Shown one piece after another: positions 35,044 to 43,873 of a stretch of 64,000 nucleotides of DNA (the first letter of the stretch is position 1; the number at the start of each line of letters is the position of its first letter). Both the position numbers and the translations under genes were made by a program. The stretch is from contig NZ_AP024872.1 in assembly GCF_024346875.1 (NCBI RefSeq), positions 868,001-932,000 on the forward strand, given 5' to 3'. The notes beneath the pieces are model-generated. The model did no database searches, had not been told where the DNA came from, and saw nothing but the letters and a program-made list of their open reading frames with translations. The stretch is from Vibrio gallicus (GTDB lineage: Bacteria; Pseudomonadota; Gammaproteobacteria; Enterobacterales; Vibrionaceae).

Positions 35044-35648
35044 ATAAAGACTTCACTCAATCAGTGGTGATTTTGATCATCACCACTATAGTCGTTGCCT
35101 CATTTTCCATCATAGTGCTATTGGTTCCAAACCTAGTGCGTGGCGACGATATCGCCAAAGGCAGCCTAGCTAAACCCTTAACCGCAGTGCAGGTCGCTGG
35201 GCGAGATATCTATATTAGTGAGGGGTGCCATGTTTGTCACACCCAGATGGTGCGCCCTCTTGAACCGGAAACCAAACGCAATGGCAGGCCCAATCAAGAG
35301 TCGGATGATATCTACGAATTCCCAAATTTATGGGGCTCAAAGCGAACAGGACCAGACTTAACCAATCTAGGTCGCAAATACTCTGACCAATGGCATGTAC
35401 TGCACTTGGTTGATCCTCGAGCTGTGGTTCCGACCTCTATAATGCCCGCTTATCCGTGGTTATTTGAACAAAAGCTCTCCGGTGACGATATCACCAACAA
35501 GATGGAGACATTGCGTATTCTTGGCGTGCCATATACCGATGAAGACATCGCGAATGCAAGACTTCAGGTAAGAGGAAAAACCAAGGGTGAAGCACTAATT
35601 CACTACCTGCAAAGCCTAGGGATTGATACCGCAGCGGAGGCCATGTAA
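35040..35648 (+). CDS. ccoO: cbb3-type cytochrome c oxidase subunit II
   Basis: A 202-residue membrane-anchored monoheme cytochrome: one N-terminal helix (VVILIITTIVVASFSIIVLLVP) and the heme motif CHVCH in ISEGCHVCHTQMVRPL. It accepts electrons from the last subunit and passes them to CcoN. It overlaps both neighbours (ATGA with ccoN and TAATG with the fused subunit). No ccoQ gene follows, unlike the standard ccoNOQP order. Confidence 0.95.
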   Translation: MNKDFTQSVVILIITTIVVASFSIIVLLVPNLVRGDDIAKGSLAKPLTAVQVAGRDIYISEGCHVCHTQMVRPLEPETKRNGRPNQESDDIYEFPNLWGSKRTGPDLTNLGRKYSDQWHVLHLVDPRAVVPTSIMPAYPWLFEQKLSGDDITNKMETLRILGVPYTDEDIANARLQVRGKTKGEALIHYLQSLGIDTAAEAM

Positions 35649-37804
35649 TGAGTAACTTTTGGAATTTATGGACCATCCTAAGCATCATCTCATTTTCTAT
35701 CGTGATGATAATTGTTGTGGTCTATTACTGGAGAAAAAACCACACCGCCGACGCTGACAAAACCTTAGATACCTTTGATGGCGTGGCTGAAAACGATGCA
35801 CCAGCACCTAAACTATTGTTTATCGCCTACGCAATAGCCTTAGTAATAGCCGTTGGTTACCTTATTTTATACCCGGGAATGGGAAACTGGCACGGCTTAG
35901 TAGATTGGGAGCAGAGTGAGGATAAACTCAGTACTCCTACTACCAATTTAGACCAACAGTTTGCGCAACTATCTGACGTATCATTAGCCTCACTAGCGAC
36001 CAATGATGCCATTACCAATAGCGGAGCAATGTTATTTAAAACTCATTGCGCCGCTTGTCACCGAGACAACGCTCAAGGACAAAAGCATTTTCCAAACCTT
36101 ATCGATAATGACTGGATGTACGGGGGCAGCGATCAGGCAATCCTGCATTCTATCGAGAAGGGGCGCAACGGTGCCATGGCGGGTTATTTAGAGATACTCA
36201 CTGAAGATGAAATCGCCAAAGTATCTTACTACTTAGCCTCACTCAATCAACGTCATACCGATGTCCCCCCCGTCAAGGTAGAGTTGGGTAAACAAACCTT
36301 TATGCAGTATTGTTCTGCTTGCCATGGCGATGGCTCTCATTCAAACCAAGATATGGGCGTTCCCGTATTATCCGATGACACCTGGCTACATGGCGGCAGT
36401 ATCGAAGAGATCCAACATACCATTCTCTATGGCCTCAATAACGTCATGCCTGCATTTGAAAAGCAGTTATCTCGCAACGAGATTCTAGCTATCGGTGCCA
36501 TGCTAACCAAGGCGCGCCTTGACTATGATGACAAGCTTGCAAAATTAGACCAAAGTGCTGTTACTCGTGGAGAGTACCTAGCGCATGCAGGTGATTGTGT
36601 TGCCTGTCACAGCGCCGAAGGGGGCGAACCCTTTGCTGGCGGACTGCCTTTTGTGACACCATTTGGTACCGTCTATTCTACCAACATCACTCCTCATAGC
36701 AGTGAGGGTATTGGTGAATATGACTTTGATGACTTTAAAGCGGCACTGGTCGATGGCAAAGGGCGCCATGGATACTTGTATCCGGCAATGCCTTATACCT
36801 CATATCAACACGTCTCAGAACAAGACATGCGCGATATGTGGGAGTACCTACAATCTATCACTGCGGTTCCTCGCCGCAATGACGACAACAGTATGATATT
36901 CCCATCCAATATCCGCCTTGGCTTGTTGGGATGGAATGTTGTATTCATGGATACCGCCCCGCTCTCTTATGAGGTACCAGCTGAATTGGGTGATACCGTT
37001 GAAGATATTGAAAAGTGGCAACAAGGAAAATACTGGGTAGCCGGTCTTGGTCACTGCTCTGAGTGCCACTCCCCGAGAAACCTCGCCCAAGCGATTATTA
37101 GCGACCGTATCTTCCAAGGCAATATCATTGATGGTTGGAATGCTCCAGATATTACCGCCAATGAATTATACGTAGATGGATGGGACTTAGACTCTCTTAC
37201 TGACTTCCTGCACACAGGGCATTCAGACAAAGGCACCGCGTTTGCAGGTATGGCCGATGTAATTAAGAACAGTCTCAGTCTAATGACTCGAGAAGACGTT
37301 GAAAGTATGTCTTATTATCTACTCAAAGGTGATGTAAATAACAGCATCGCAACGGATTCGGTGGTGTTAAAACCAAAAGGCTTTAGCCAAGGCGCTTACA
37401 AAACCGAGATTTATAAAACCTATGCTCAAACCTGTGGTGCTTGTCATGGAGATGATGGTAAAGGACGCGAGCCTATCGCCCCTGCGCTATTAAACAATGG
37501 CATCATAATGCATCGCGACCCATTCAATACTATTGCAGTGGCGGTACGTGGTCTTCAGCCAACCTATCTGGTTGAAGATAAAAACTTCATGCCGATGGCA
37601 AGCTTTGAAGATGTACTGTCGGATCAACAGCTAGCCGATCTTATCACCTTTGTTCGTTATCATTTAGGCGCACGAGATATTCCAGTAACCACTGAGGATG
37701 TAAAAGACGTACGTGAAACACTAGAAAAAGCCGGCTATGCCGGTGGTGTGCACACCACACCAGATATGTACGACCAACGTGATAGGAATATTAATATCAA
37801 GTAG
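35648..37804 (+). CDS. CcoP-like oxidase subunit III fused to a three-heme dehydrogenase cytochrome
   Basis: A 718-residue pentaheme protein. Residues 1-85 are the CcoP N-terminus, with two helices (5-28 and 56-76) and the YPGMGNW segment. Two cytochrome c domains follow with CAACH at 134-138 and CSACH at 222-226, completing a normal CcoP of about 295 residues. The remainder holds CVACH (317-321), CSECH (470-474) and CGACH (596-600) in the pattern of the triheme subunit of alcohol/gluconate dehydrogenases: CVACHSAEGG, STNITPH, GKGRHGYLYPAMPYTS, HCSECHSPRNLAQA. The fusion would wire a periplasmic dehydrogenase or quinol source straight into the oxidase. No catalytic dehydrogenase gene is adjacent. 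Length is more than double that of ordinary CcoP. Confidence 0.93.
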   Translation: MSNFWNLWTILSIISFSIVMIIVVVYYWRKNHTADADKTLDTFDGVAENDAPAPKLLFIAYAIALVIAVGYLILYPGMGNWHGLVDWEQSEDKLSTPTTNLDQQFAQLSDVSLASLATNDAITNSGAMLFKTHCAACHRDNAQGQKHFPNLIDNDWMYGGSDQAILHSIEKGRNGAMAGYLEILTEDEIAKVSYYLASLNQRHTDVPPVKVELGKQTFMQYCSACHGDGSHSNQDMGVPVLSDDTWLHGGSIEEIQHTILYGLNNVMPAFEKQLSRNEILAIGAMLTKARLDYDDKLAKLDQSAVTRGEYLAHAGDCVACHSAEGGEPFAGGLPFVTPFGTVYSTNITPHSSEGIGEYDFDDFKAALVDGKGRHGYLYPAMPYTSYQHVSEQDMRDMWEYLQSITAVPRRNDDNSMIFPSNIRLGLLGWNVVFMDTAPLSYEVPAELGDTVEDIEKWQQGKYWVAGLGHCSECHSPRNLAQAIISDRIFQGNIIDGWNAPDITANELYVDGWDLDSLTDFLHTGHSDKGTAFAGMADVIKNSLSLMTREDVESMSYYLLKGDVNNSIATDSVVLKPKGFSQGAYKTEIYKTYAQTCGACHGDDGKGREPIAPALLNNGIIMHRDPFNTIAVAVRGLQPTYLVEDKNFMPMASFEDVLSDQQLADLITFVRYHLGARDIPVTTEDVKDVRETLEKAGYAGGVHTTPDMYDQRDRNINIK

Positions 37805-37848
37805 CGGAGTGTATTTTGACAGCTGAGGGGCTGAAACGATGGTAGGAT

Positions 37849-37873
37849 CTAGGTCCTGGGAGCTGGGACCTAG
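37849..37873. repeat. Palindrome next to the heptamer array
   Basis: CTAGGTCC (37849-37856) pairs with GGACCTAG (37866-37873) over a 9-base loop. It lies 45 bases after the oxidase stop and could end transcription, although it lacks a T-run. Confidence 0.55.
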
Positions 37874-37874
37874 G

Positions 37875-37923
37875 TTCTGGGTTCTGGATTCTGGATTCTG
37901 GATTCTGGATTCTGGATTCTGGA
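37875..37923. repeat. Seven tandem copies of a 7-base unit TTCTGGA
   Basis: Units begin at 37875, 37882, 37889, 37896, 37903, 37910 and 37917; the first ends in G instead of A, the rest are identical. It sits between the oxidase operon and the metallopeptidase stop, in non-coding DNA. Copy number probably varies by slippage. Confidence 0.9.
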
Positions 37924-37984
37924 GTGATATGACCGGAACTTTAAGCGTTCGACCATCAATACAGTCCCGTTGAGTCGCACTCTG

Positions 37985-38734
37985 TTACTGCGCTTTGCCT
38001 TTCAGGTATCTGTGCCAGTTATAATTTAGTTGCAAGTAGCTCTCTTCACAGGTTTCTCGTTGCTGGGGAAGGTAATCATCTTCTACTTCATCTAGCAGAT
38101 CTGCGTTGGCTTGTGGGTCACTACCGTAAATAAGACATAATGTAGAAAAATAGCGTTGTAAATCAAAGCTATGCTCTCCAGCGTATTCGCCTAGTTCATA
38201 ATACTCTTCGCCATCTTCAGATTCGTAACCAAACATACCTGCGGCATTCAAAGCGGCTTGAGTCCCGTTGTCTAAATACCCAAGCATTATTAAGGTCGCT
38301 AGGTTATCTACCGCGTCCTCTTCTTTACCTAGGATGGGGATATCTTGGTCTTCTACCAATGCATGTCCTGCCTCATGCAGCAAAGTATGCAATAAGGTAT
38401 CTATCACCCCTTGCTCAACGTCTTGTTTGGGGCGGTGCTTGGCAAAATAAAATTGAGTATCAAGAATAAATGTATAAGGGATGAATATAGTATGTGATTC
38501 GGGGTCATACAGTGGCCCTTCTTCACCACCATAGACGAGGGTTAAGCGTTGTTTGAATGGAAATAAGCTCTCGATTAAGTCCGTAAATTGTTCATTTACT
38601 CCACTTTCAATCACCAGCTGGTAAGCTTTCTGTTCGGTTGTTAGGCGTTTCTGATATTTAAGTTCCAGCACATTATCAGCACAAACTAATGGCGTGAAAA
38701 ACAACAAACAGCACCCTAATATCCTTAGCATCAT
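37985..38734 (-). CDS. DUF4344 zinc metallopeptidase-like secreted protein
   Basis: A 249-residue exported protein (signal peptide ending VCA). The zincin motif HEAGH lies in LLHTLLHEAGHALVED (about residue 121), with a downstream acidic segment EEDAVDN that may give the third ligand. This pattern is that of DUF4344 family putative metallopeptidases. It probably works in the periplasm on an unknown peptide. It follows the small membrane gene by four bases, so the two form an operon. Confidence 0.85.
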   Translation of the reverse strand: MMLRILGCCLLFFTPLVCADNVLELKYQKRLTTEQKAYQLVIESGVNEQFTDLIESLFPFKQRLTLVYGGEEGPLYDPESHTIFIPYTFILDTQFYFAKHRPKQDVEQGVIDTLLHTLLHEAGHALVEDQDIPILGKEEDAVDNLATLIMLGYLDNGTQAALNAAGMFGYESEDGEEYYELGEYAGEHSFDLQRYFSTLCLIYGSDPQANADLLDEVEDDYLPQQRETCEESYLQLNYNWHRYLKGKAQ

Positions 38735-38738
38735 TAGA

Positions 38739-38927
38739 TTAGCGGTTCATATATTTTTTAAGTAACAGCATAACTAGTCCCGTCACTACTAATAACAGAA
38801 TAATAATTAGATTCATTTCACGTTCAAGGCCAAGCTTTTCTAGTAGGGCAATAGCGTAGATCTCTTCTAACAGCAGTAAAGTGATACCCGTAAACACCAA
38901 CCCAAAACCGGTACTGCGACTATTCAT
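38739..38927 (-). CDS. Small two-helix membrane protein
   Basis: A 62-residue inner-membrane protein with two hydrophobic segments (GFGLVFTGITLLLLEEIYAIALL and NLIIILLLVVTGLVMLLL) and a basic tail KKYMNR. AGAGATAG precedes the ATG. It is immediately upstream of the metallopeptidase gene and may be its membrane partner. I know no family for it. Confidence 0.65.
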   Translation of the reverse strand: MNSRSTGFGLVFTGITLLLLEEIYAIALLEKLGLEREMNLIIILLLVVTGLVMLLLKKYMNR

Positions 38928-39036
38928 AACTATCTCTATTTAAAGACGTACTATCATGCTAGCAAAGATGTCCATGTTTGCTTAAACCAGTATCGTAATA
39001 CCGCTTCTAGCTCTCATTTGTATTTGCAAGGAAATG

Positions 39037-39921
39037 TTACGTGGCGCTCTGCTCTAATAGCCAGTTTATAAATGAGTCAATCGATGTTTCTTGGGCTTGC
39101 TCAGGTCTCAATAAGCAATAACTTTGTCCCGATGCAACCGCAGTTTCGAAGGGACGCATTAATCGATTCATATTTAAGTCCTGCTTGGCCAAAGTAATAT
39201 CTCCAATTGCAATTCCAAATCCTTGCTGTGCGGCATTCATGGCTTGATCGAGTGTCGAAAATGTCTGATTGCGCTTCGCTTTTTGCAAACCGCTATTTCT
39301 ACTTTTTATCCATAGCTTCCAATCTTGCTGTTCGATATCTGCATGCAACCATGTAAAGCGAGAAAGGTCTGACTCTTGCCAGTCATCATCTAGGGTCACT
39401 TTCCACAATTCTGGAGAACATACCGGTGTCAGAAGTTCATCAAACAGCACATATTGGGTTACGGATAACGACTGTGTTGGCTTTCCATATAAGATAACCA
39501 AGTCAAATTCATCAAAATTGGGGAGAACTTGATGCTTAATACTGGAAGTTAGCTCCACTTCAATATCCGGGTAGAACTGTTGAAATGACATTAATTTAGG
39601 CAGTAGCCAAGAGGTAAGGCAACTCGGTGCATTTAACTTGATTCGATTTGAACGCTCCGCAACCTCTAACATCGCATTTCGCATACGAGTAAGAATATCT
39701 TCAACCAAGGGAATAAACTTACTTCCCTGTGGGGTTAAGCTAAGTCCCCTCGCCTGCCGATAGAAAAGAGCAACCCCAACCACATCCTCCAGTGCTTGAA
39801 TCTGCCGACTAAGCGCGCCTTGCGTCATATTTAACGCCTGCGCTGCATGAGTAAAGTTAAGGTGTTGCGCTGTAGCTAAAAAAGCTTGCAGATTTTTAGT
39901 TGTTGGAAGGTGATGCTTCAT
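39037..39921 (-). CDS. LysR-family regulator, GcvA-like branch
   Basis: A 294-residue regulator. The helix-turn-helix (NFTHAAQALNMTQGALSRQIQALEDVVGVALFYRQ) is of the GcvA/AmpR type. It is divergent from the hisC-like and hisJ-like pair at 40075, so it probably controls that pair in response to an amino acid. No gcv target is near it apart from gcvP nearly 39 kb away. Confidence 0.88.
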   Translation of the reverse strand: MKHHLPTTKNLQAFLATAQHLNFTHAAQALNMTQGALSRQIQALEDVVGVALFYRQARGLSLTPQGSKFIPLVEDILTRMRNAMLEVAERSNRIKLNAPSCLTSWLLPKLMSFQQFYPDIEVELTSSIKHQVLPNFDEFDLVILYGKPTQSLSVTQYVLFDELLTPVCSPELWKVTLDDDWQESDLSRFTWLHADIEQQDWKLWIKSRNSGLQKAKRNQTFSTLDQAMNAAQQGFGIAIGDITLAKQDLNMNRLMRPFETAVASGQSYCLLRPEQAQETSIDSFINWLLEQSAT

Positions 39922-40074
39922 TAAATTACCAAGGTATGCGTTTTTATCATAGGTAGTATGTAATTATTTCGATTCACTCTCAATAGCTTTTTGACTAAAT
40001 TATTAAAAAAACACAATAGATATTCACTTTAAGGTCATTAAGATGACTTTGAATGCAAAAAGGACTGCTCAACA

Positions 40075-41151
40075 ATGACATCTTTAGCAGAAAAACTAGC
40101 GCCTGAGAGTATAAAAAAATTAATACCGTATCAATCCGCACGTCGTATTGGTGGCTCAGGCCGGCTGTGGCTAAATGCGAATGAGTTAGAGCAAGGTGTT
40201 CAATATAATTCAGCTGATAGCGACTACAATCGTTATCCAGATTTTTTGCCCCATGATATTGCCAAGGCTTATCAAGAATATTGCGAGACAGACACTCCAG
40301 CGGTAGCGGTACGTGGTGCAGATGAAGCCATTGATTTATTGATTCGCACCTTTTGCAAACCAGGTGAAGACAAGATTTTAATCACCTCTCCAACCTATGC
40401 AATGTACGAGTTTTGTGCCGATGCGCTTGCCATTGAAACCCTTGATGCGCCGCTATTGGCACCTGACTTCTCGCTTAACACAGACCAGGTGATTCAATTA
40501 GCGTCATCAGCAAGCTTGGTCTTCCTGTGCTCACCAAATAACCCAACCGGTAATCTGCTCAAGCGCGATGATATAATCAAGGTACTTGAAGGCACATCCG
40601 ATAAGGCTTTGGTCGTTGTCGATGAGGCCTATATTGAGTTTGAATTGCACAGCAACTTAGTGGCACTCATCAAAGACTACCCAAACCTAGTTGTAATTCG
40701 AACCCTATCTAAGGCCTTTGGTTTAGCTGCAGTGCGCTGCGGGTTTATCCTGGCCGCGCCCGAAGTAATGCAGTTTGTTCAAAAGCTCATTCCACCTTAT
40801 CCAATGCCAGATTGCTCAGCAAAAATCGTTCTTGATGCCCTATCTACGCAAGGGATCAAGATCGCGATGGATAATACCCAAGCGCTTATTCACATAAAGC
40901 AAACGTTTGTAGACGCTATTAAAGCGCAACCTTGGATAGAAACTATTTACCCATCTTCAACAAACTTTGTACTTATTCGCACCAAGCAGGACGTTAACCT
41001 GTTTGATTATTTAAAGAAACATGGGGTCGTGACGCGTAATCAAAGCCATGAAAGCGCTTTACATAACTGTGTAAGAATCACCATCGGCACACAAGCATCT
41101 ATGCTCGAAGTCGCTGATTTGATCTGCCAATACCCTCAAACATCACTATAA
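40075..41151 (+). CDS. Histidinol-phosphate aminotransferase-like PLP enzyme (HisC paralogue)
   Basis: A 358-residue fold-type I aminotransferase of the HisC subgroup. Visible blocks are RGADEAIDLLIRTFC, CSPNNPTGN (cofactor and substrate binding), VVDEAYIEF and the Schiff-base lysine in RTLSKAFGLAAVRCGF, with the C-terminal VRITIGT arginine for substrate carboxylate. It lies outside any his operon, paired 11 bases before a histidine/arginine-type binding-protein gene, so it may transaminate an imported amino acid rather than serve histidine synthesis. Confidence 0.88.
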   Translation: MTSLAEKLAPESIKKLIPYQSARRIGGSGRLWLNANELEQGVQYNSADSDYNRYPDFLPHDIAKAYQEYCETDTPAVAVRGADEAIDLLIRTFCKPGEDKILITSPTYAMYEFCADALAIETLDAPLLAPDFSLNTDQVIQLASSASLVFLCSPNNPTGNLLKRDDIIKVLEGTSDKALVVVDEAYIEFELHSNLVALIKDYPNLVVIRTLSKAFGLAAVRCGFILAAPEVMQFVQKLIPPYPMPDCSAKIVLDALSTQGIKIAMDNTQALIHIKQTFVDAIKAQPWIETIYPSSTNFVLIRTKQDVNLFDYLKKHGVVTRNQSHESALHNCVRITIGTQASMLEVADLICQYPQTSL

Positions 41152-41162
41152 AGGACTTAAAC

Positions 41163-41936
41163 ATGAAAAAGATCATTATGGCCCTAGCATTTGCCGCAAC
41201 CTTAGCTTCAACAGTAGTGAGTGCAAAAGAGGTTCGCTTAGCATCTGACTTTACCTACCCTCCGTTTAACTATAAAAACGCACAGGGTGAACCAACGGGT
41301 TTTGATATTGAAATTGCTGCCGCTCTTTGTAAAGAAGCAAAGCTAGAATGTACTTGGGTATCTCAAGGCTGGGATGCACTTATTCCAAGCCTACTCGCTC
41401 ACAAATCAGACGTTATCATGGCTTCTATGCGTATCACCAAAGAGCGTCAGAAACGCATTCTGTTTACTAATAAATACTATCAAACACCTGCTCGCTTCGT
41501 CGCAGCAGCCGATACAAACTTCAGCATGGATAAAGCCGGTCTGAAAGGTAAAGTAATTGGTGTTCAGCAAGGTACTATTCATGATCGCTATGTAACAGAT
41601 AAGTTTAGTGACGTAGCTGAAATCAAACGCTATGCAGGACAAGATGAAGTCTACCTTGATATGAAAAATGGCCGTCTTGATGCCACGTTTGGCAACGCTG
41701 ACCAACTTGAACTGGCTTTCCTTGAAAAAGACATTGGTAAAGGATTCACATTTAAAGGTGAAGCGGTTACGGACAAAGCATATATCGGTGAAGGCACAGC
41801 CCTTGCGCTACGTAAACAAGATAAAGCACTAGCCGAGAAGTTTAACAAAGCTATTGCCGCTATCCGCGCCAATGGAACCTATGACAAAATTGCGGCCAAA
41901 TACTTCAACTTTGATATCTACGGCGAAAACCTATAA
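41163..41936 (+). CDS. Periplasmic amino-acid binding protein, HisJ/ArgT type
   Basis: A 257-residue exported family-3 solute-binding protein (signal peptide ending VVSA). The signatures LASDFTYPPFNYKNAQGEPTGFDIEIA and MASMRITKERQKRILFT mark the basic amino-acid group. No permease or ATPase genes follow, so it must work with a transporter encoded elsewhere. It is cotranscribed with the hisC-like gene. Preference for histidine, lysine or arginine cannot be read. Confidence 0.9.
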   Translation: MKKIIMALAFAATLASTVVSAKEVRLASDFTYPPFNYKNAQGEPTGFDIEIAAALCKEAKLECTWVSQGWDALIPSLLAHKSDVIMASMRITKERQKRILFTNKYYQTPARFVAAADTNFSMDKAGLKGKVIGVQQGTIHDRYVTDKFSDVAEIKRYAGQDEVYLDMKNGRLDATFGNADQLELAFLEKDIGKGFTFKGEAVTDKAYIGEGTALALRKQDKALAEKFNKAIAAIRANGTYDKIAAKYFNFDIYGENL

Positions 41937-41956
41937 GCCCTAGAACTATCATTTTC

Positions 41957-41990
41957 ACTATCACGGTCCCTTATCGGTGACCGTGATAGT
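41957..41990 (+). terminator. Terminator of the hisC-like/hisJ-like operon
   Basis: ACTATCACGGTC (41957-41968) pairs with GACCGTGATAGT (41979-41990) around a 10-base loop, followed by a weak T-rich tail. It lies 21 bases after the stop. Confidence 0.72.
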
Positions 41991-42074
41991 TACTATTTAT
42001 CGCTCTAATTTTCTCCAAATACTGCGCTAAATCACGCCTTTGCTTTGTACAATCTATAGAATAAATAACTCATT

Positions 42075-42572
42075 ATGAAAGTGAGTGCACCTATGACTTG
42101 TAAGCAGAAGCAGTATCTAGATACCTACCTAAATACCTTAAACAACAATCAAATAGATCCACTCAGCCGCATCAGCTTTGAGCATTTTTGTGCCGATGAA
42201 TTTAACGCCAATGAGTGCGCAAAACTCATCAACAACCATCAAAAGCGCGCTTCATGTAGCCTAAAGTCAGGCTACGATATTGAAGGTGTTCCCTTACCCA
42301 AAGCAGGTGACCTAACCGTAGTATTAGATTGGCAACAGAATCCCGTTTGTATCATACAAATTGAACGAGTCGAAACCTGTGCTTTTAAAGATGTGGGGCA
42401 AGAGTTTGCAACCTTGGAAGGTGAAGGAGACAAGACCCTTGAATGGTGGAAGAAAGCGCATCAAAAGTTCTTCGATGATTACGCGCAACAACTTGGAATA
42501 ACATTCACCCCAGATTCCATTCTGGTACTAGAATATTTCAATAAAATCTTTCCTACAGATAAATCGCTATGA
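42075..42572 (+). CDS. ASCH-domain protein
   Basis: A 165-residue cytosolic protein with the ASCH fold (PUA-like): LPKAGDLTVVLDWQQNPVCIIQIERVE, FKDVGQEFATLEGEGDKTLEWWKKAHQKFF are typical. ASCH proteins bind RNA or hydrolyse modified nucleosides (some act on N4-acetylcytidine). The ATG at 42075 lacks a clear binding site; the Met six codons later follows GTGAG and is an alternative. The next gene overlaps by four bases, so they are coupled. Confidence 0.82.
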   Translation: MKVSAPMTCKQKQYLDTYLNTLNNNQIDPLSRISFEHFCADEFNANECAKLINNHQKRASCSLKSGYDIEGVPLPKAGDLTVVLDWQQNPVCIIQIERVETCAFKDVGQEFATLEGEGDKTLEWWKKAHQKFFDDYAQQLGITFTPDSILVLEYFNKIFPTDKSL

Positions 42573-43204
42573 GCAGCTTCGAGCAATATGAATCGCTATT
42601 TTTACGCTTTATCAGTGAGCAGATGAAAACCGATAGTGCGCACGATATATCCCATATCAAAAGAGTGGTCAAAACTGCAAAATTATTAGCCAATCAAGAA
42701 AAGGCGCAACTGGACATCGTCGTTCCAGCCGCCTATCTACACGACTGTGTCAACCTACCGAAAGACCACCCAGATAGACACCTAGCCTCGCAGCTCGCAG
42801 CTGATAAGGCAGTACAATTTCTCATCGAATTAGATTACCCAAGCCACACCCATAAGGCTATCTACCACGCTATTAGTGCACATAGCTATAGCGCCAATAT
42901 TAGCGCACAAACTATTGAAGCTAAGGTGGTTCAAGATGCCGACAGACTAGACGCGTTGGGCGCCATTGGCATAGCACGCTGCATTCAAGTAAGTACTCAG
43001 TTGTCATCCTCCCTCTATCAGGCACAAGACCCTTTCGCAGATAAGCGCGAATTAGATGACAAACGCTATTGTATTGACCACTTTTTTAGCAAGCTATTTA
43101 AGCTACCACAAACTATGCAGACAAAATCTGGCCAAAAAGAAGGAACTAAGCGCGCTATATTCATGCGTCAATACCTCAACCAGCTACGCCAAGAAATCGA
43201 GTAA
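42569..43204 (+). CDS. HD-domain phosphohydrolase, YedJ-like
   Basis: A 211-residue metal-dependent phosphohydrolase. The HD residues are in AYLHDCVN, with HDISHIKRV upstream and the later VQDADRLDALGAIGIAR block; with the LDDKRYCIDHFFSKLFKLPQTMQT block it aligns along most of E. coli YedJ. Substrate is probably a nucleotide. It shares an ATGA overlap with the ASCH gene, linking the two in nucleotide or RNA metabolism. The stop abuts that of the convergent methyltransferase. Confidence 0.87.
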   Translation: MSSFEQYESLFLRFISEQMKTDSAHDISHIKRVVKTAKLLANQEKAQLDIVVPAAYLHDCVNLPKDHPDRHLASQLAADKAVQFLIELDYPSHTHKAIYHAISAHSYSANISAQTIEAKVVQDADRLDALGAIGIARCIQVSTQLSSSLYQAQDPFADKRELDDKRYCIDHFFSKLFKLPQTMQTKSGQKEGTKRAIFMRQYLNQLRQEIE

Positions 43205-43804
43205 TTAGATTTTTTCGATAATCAGGTAGGTATGTAATTCAGGGTGTTGATCAAACTCCAAGTGCCGTATTTTACACCTAAGCCCAACAAACAACTGCAA
43301 AAATCCATTCAAGCCTAAGCTCGAATACGCGACTTTTGGCCCCATTACATCATTACTGTGTTCGCCACTTTGCTCAGTGCCACCGAAAGAGAAAATAAAT
43401 ACCCCTCCACTAGCTAAGCTATCAACTATCTTAATCAAGGTGGATTTTTGTTGTGATAGTGGAAGGTGCCAAAGGCTATCCCAAGCCGTAATAAAACTGT
43501 ATTTCCTCGATAGTGGGTACTCACATATATCAGCGTGAATAAACCGAACCTGAGGATGTTTGTTTGACGCAATGTCTATCATTTTGCGAGAAACGTCTAT
43601 CCCCTCAACCTCAAAGCCCTCTTCGAGTAGTAAATCAACAAAGCGTCCACTACAACCACAGCCAATATCAAGTGCCTGTCCTTTATTCTCAACAAAGCTT
43701 AGCGCTCGTTTATGGGCTTCTATCCCATTGTTCATATTGAAGTTATTACTTGTCCAACGCTCAGTTATCTGATCGTAGGCCTTACCGATATCCACTGGGT
43801 TCAT
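43205..43804 (-). CDS. Class I SAM-dependent methyltransferase
   Basis: A 199-residue methyltransferase with the Rossmann motif I ALDIGCGCSGRFVDLLLEEG (about 39-58) and acidic ribose-binding strand EGIDVSRKMIDIA. The methyl acceptor is not evident. Its stop is directly next to the HD gene's stop on the other strand (no gap), so the transcripts overlap at their 3' ends. Confidence 0.82.
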   Translation of the reverse strand: MNPVDIGKAYDQITERWTSNNFNMNNGIEAHKRALSFVENKGQALDIGCGCSGRFVDLLLEEGFEVEGIDVSRKMIDIASNKHPQVRFIHADICEYPLSRKYSFITAWDSLWHLPLSQQKSTLIKIVDSLASGGVFIFSFGGTEQSGEHSNDVMGPKVAYSSLGLNGFLQLFVGLRCKIRHLEFDQHPELHTYLIIEKI

Positions 43805-43821
43805 GACGACTTCCTTGGCAT

Positions 43822-43852
43822 AAAAAAACGCCCAGTTTATATCAACTGGGCG
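43822..43852 (-). terminator. Terminator of the lactate operon
   Basis: CGCCCAGTT (43829-43837) pairs with AACTGGGCG (43844-43852), followed on the minus strand by seven T. It is 22 bases past the stop of the D-lactate dehydrogenase gene. Confidence 0.88.
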
Positions 43853-43873
43853 CAGATTGTGTAGCTGAAGATA

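Noticed and set aside
37875..37923. CRISPR-like array
   Set aside because: The units are contiguous heptamers with no spacers; there are no cas genes.
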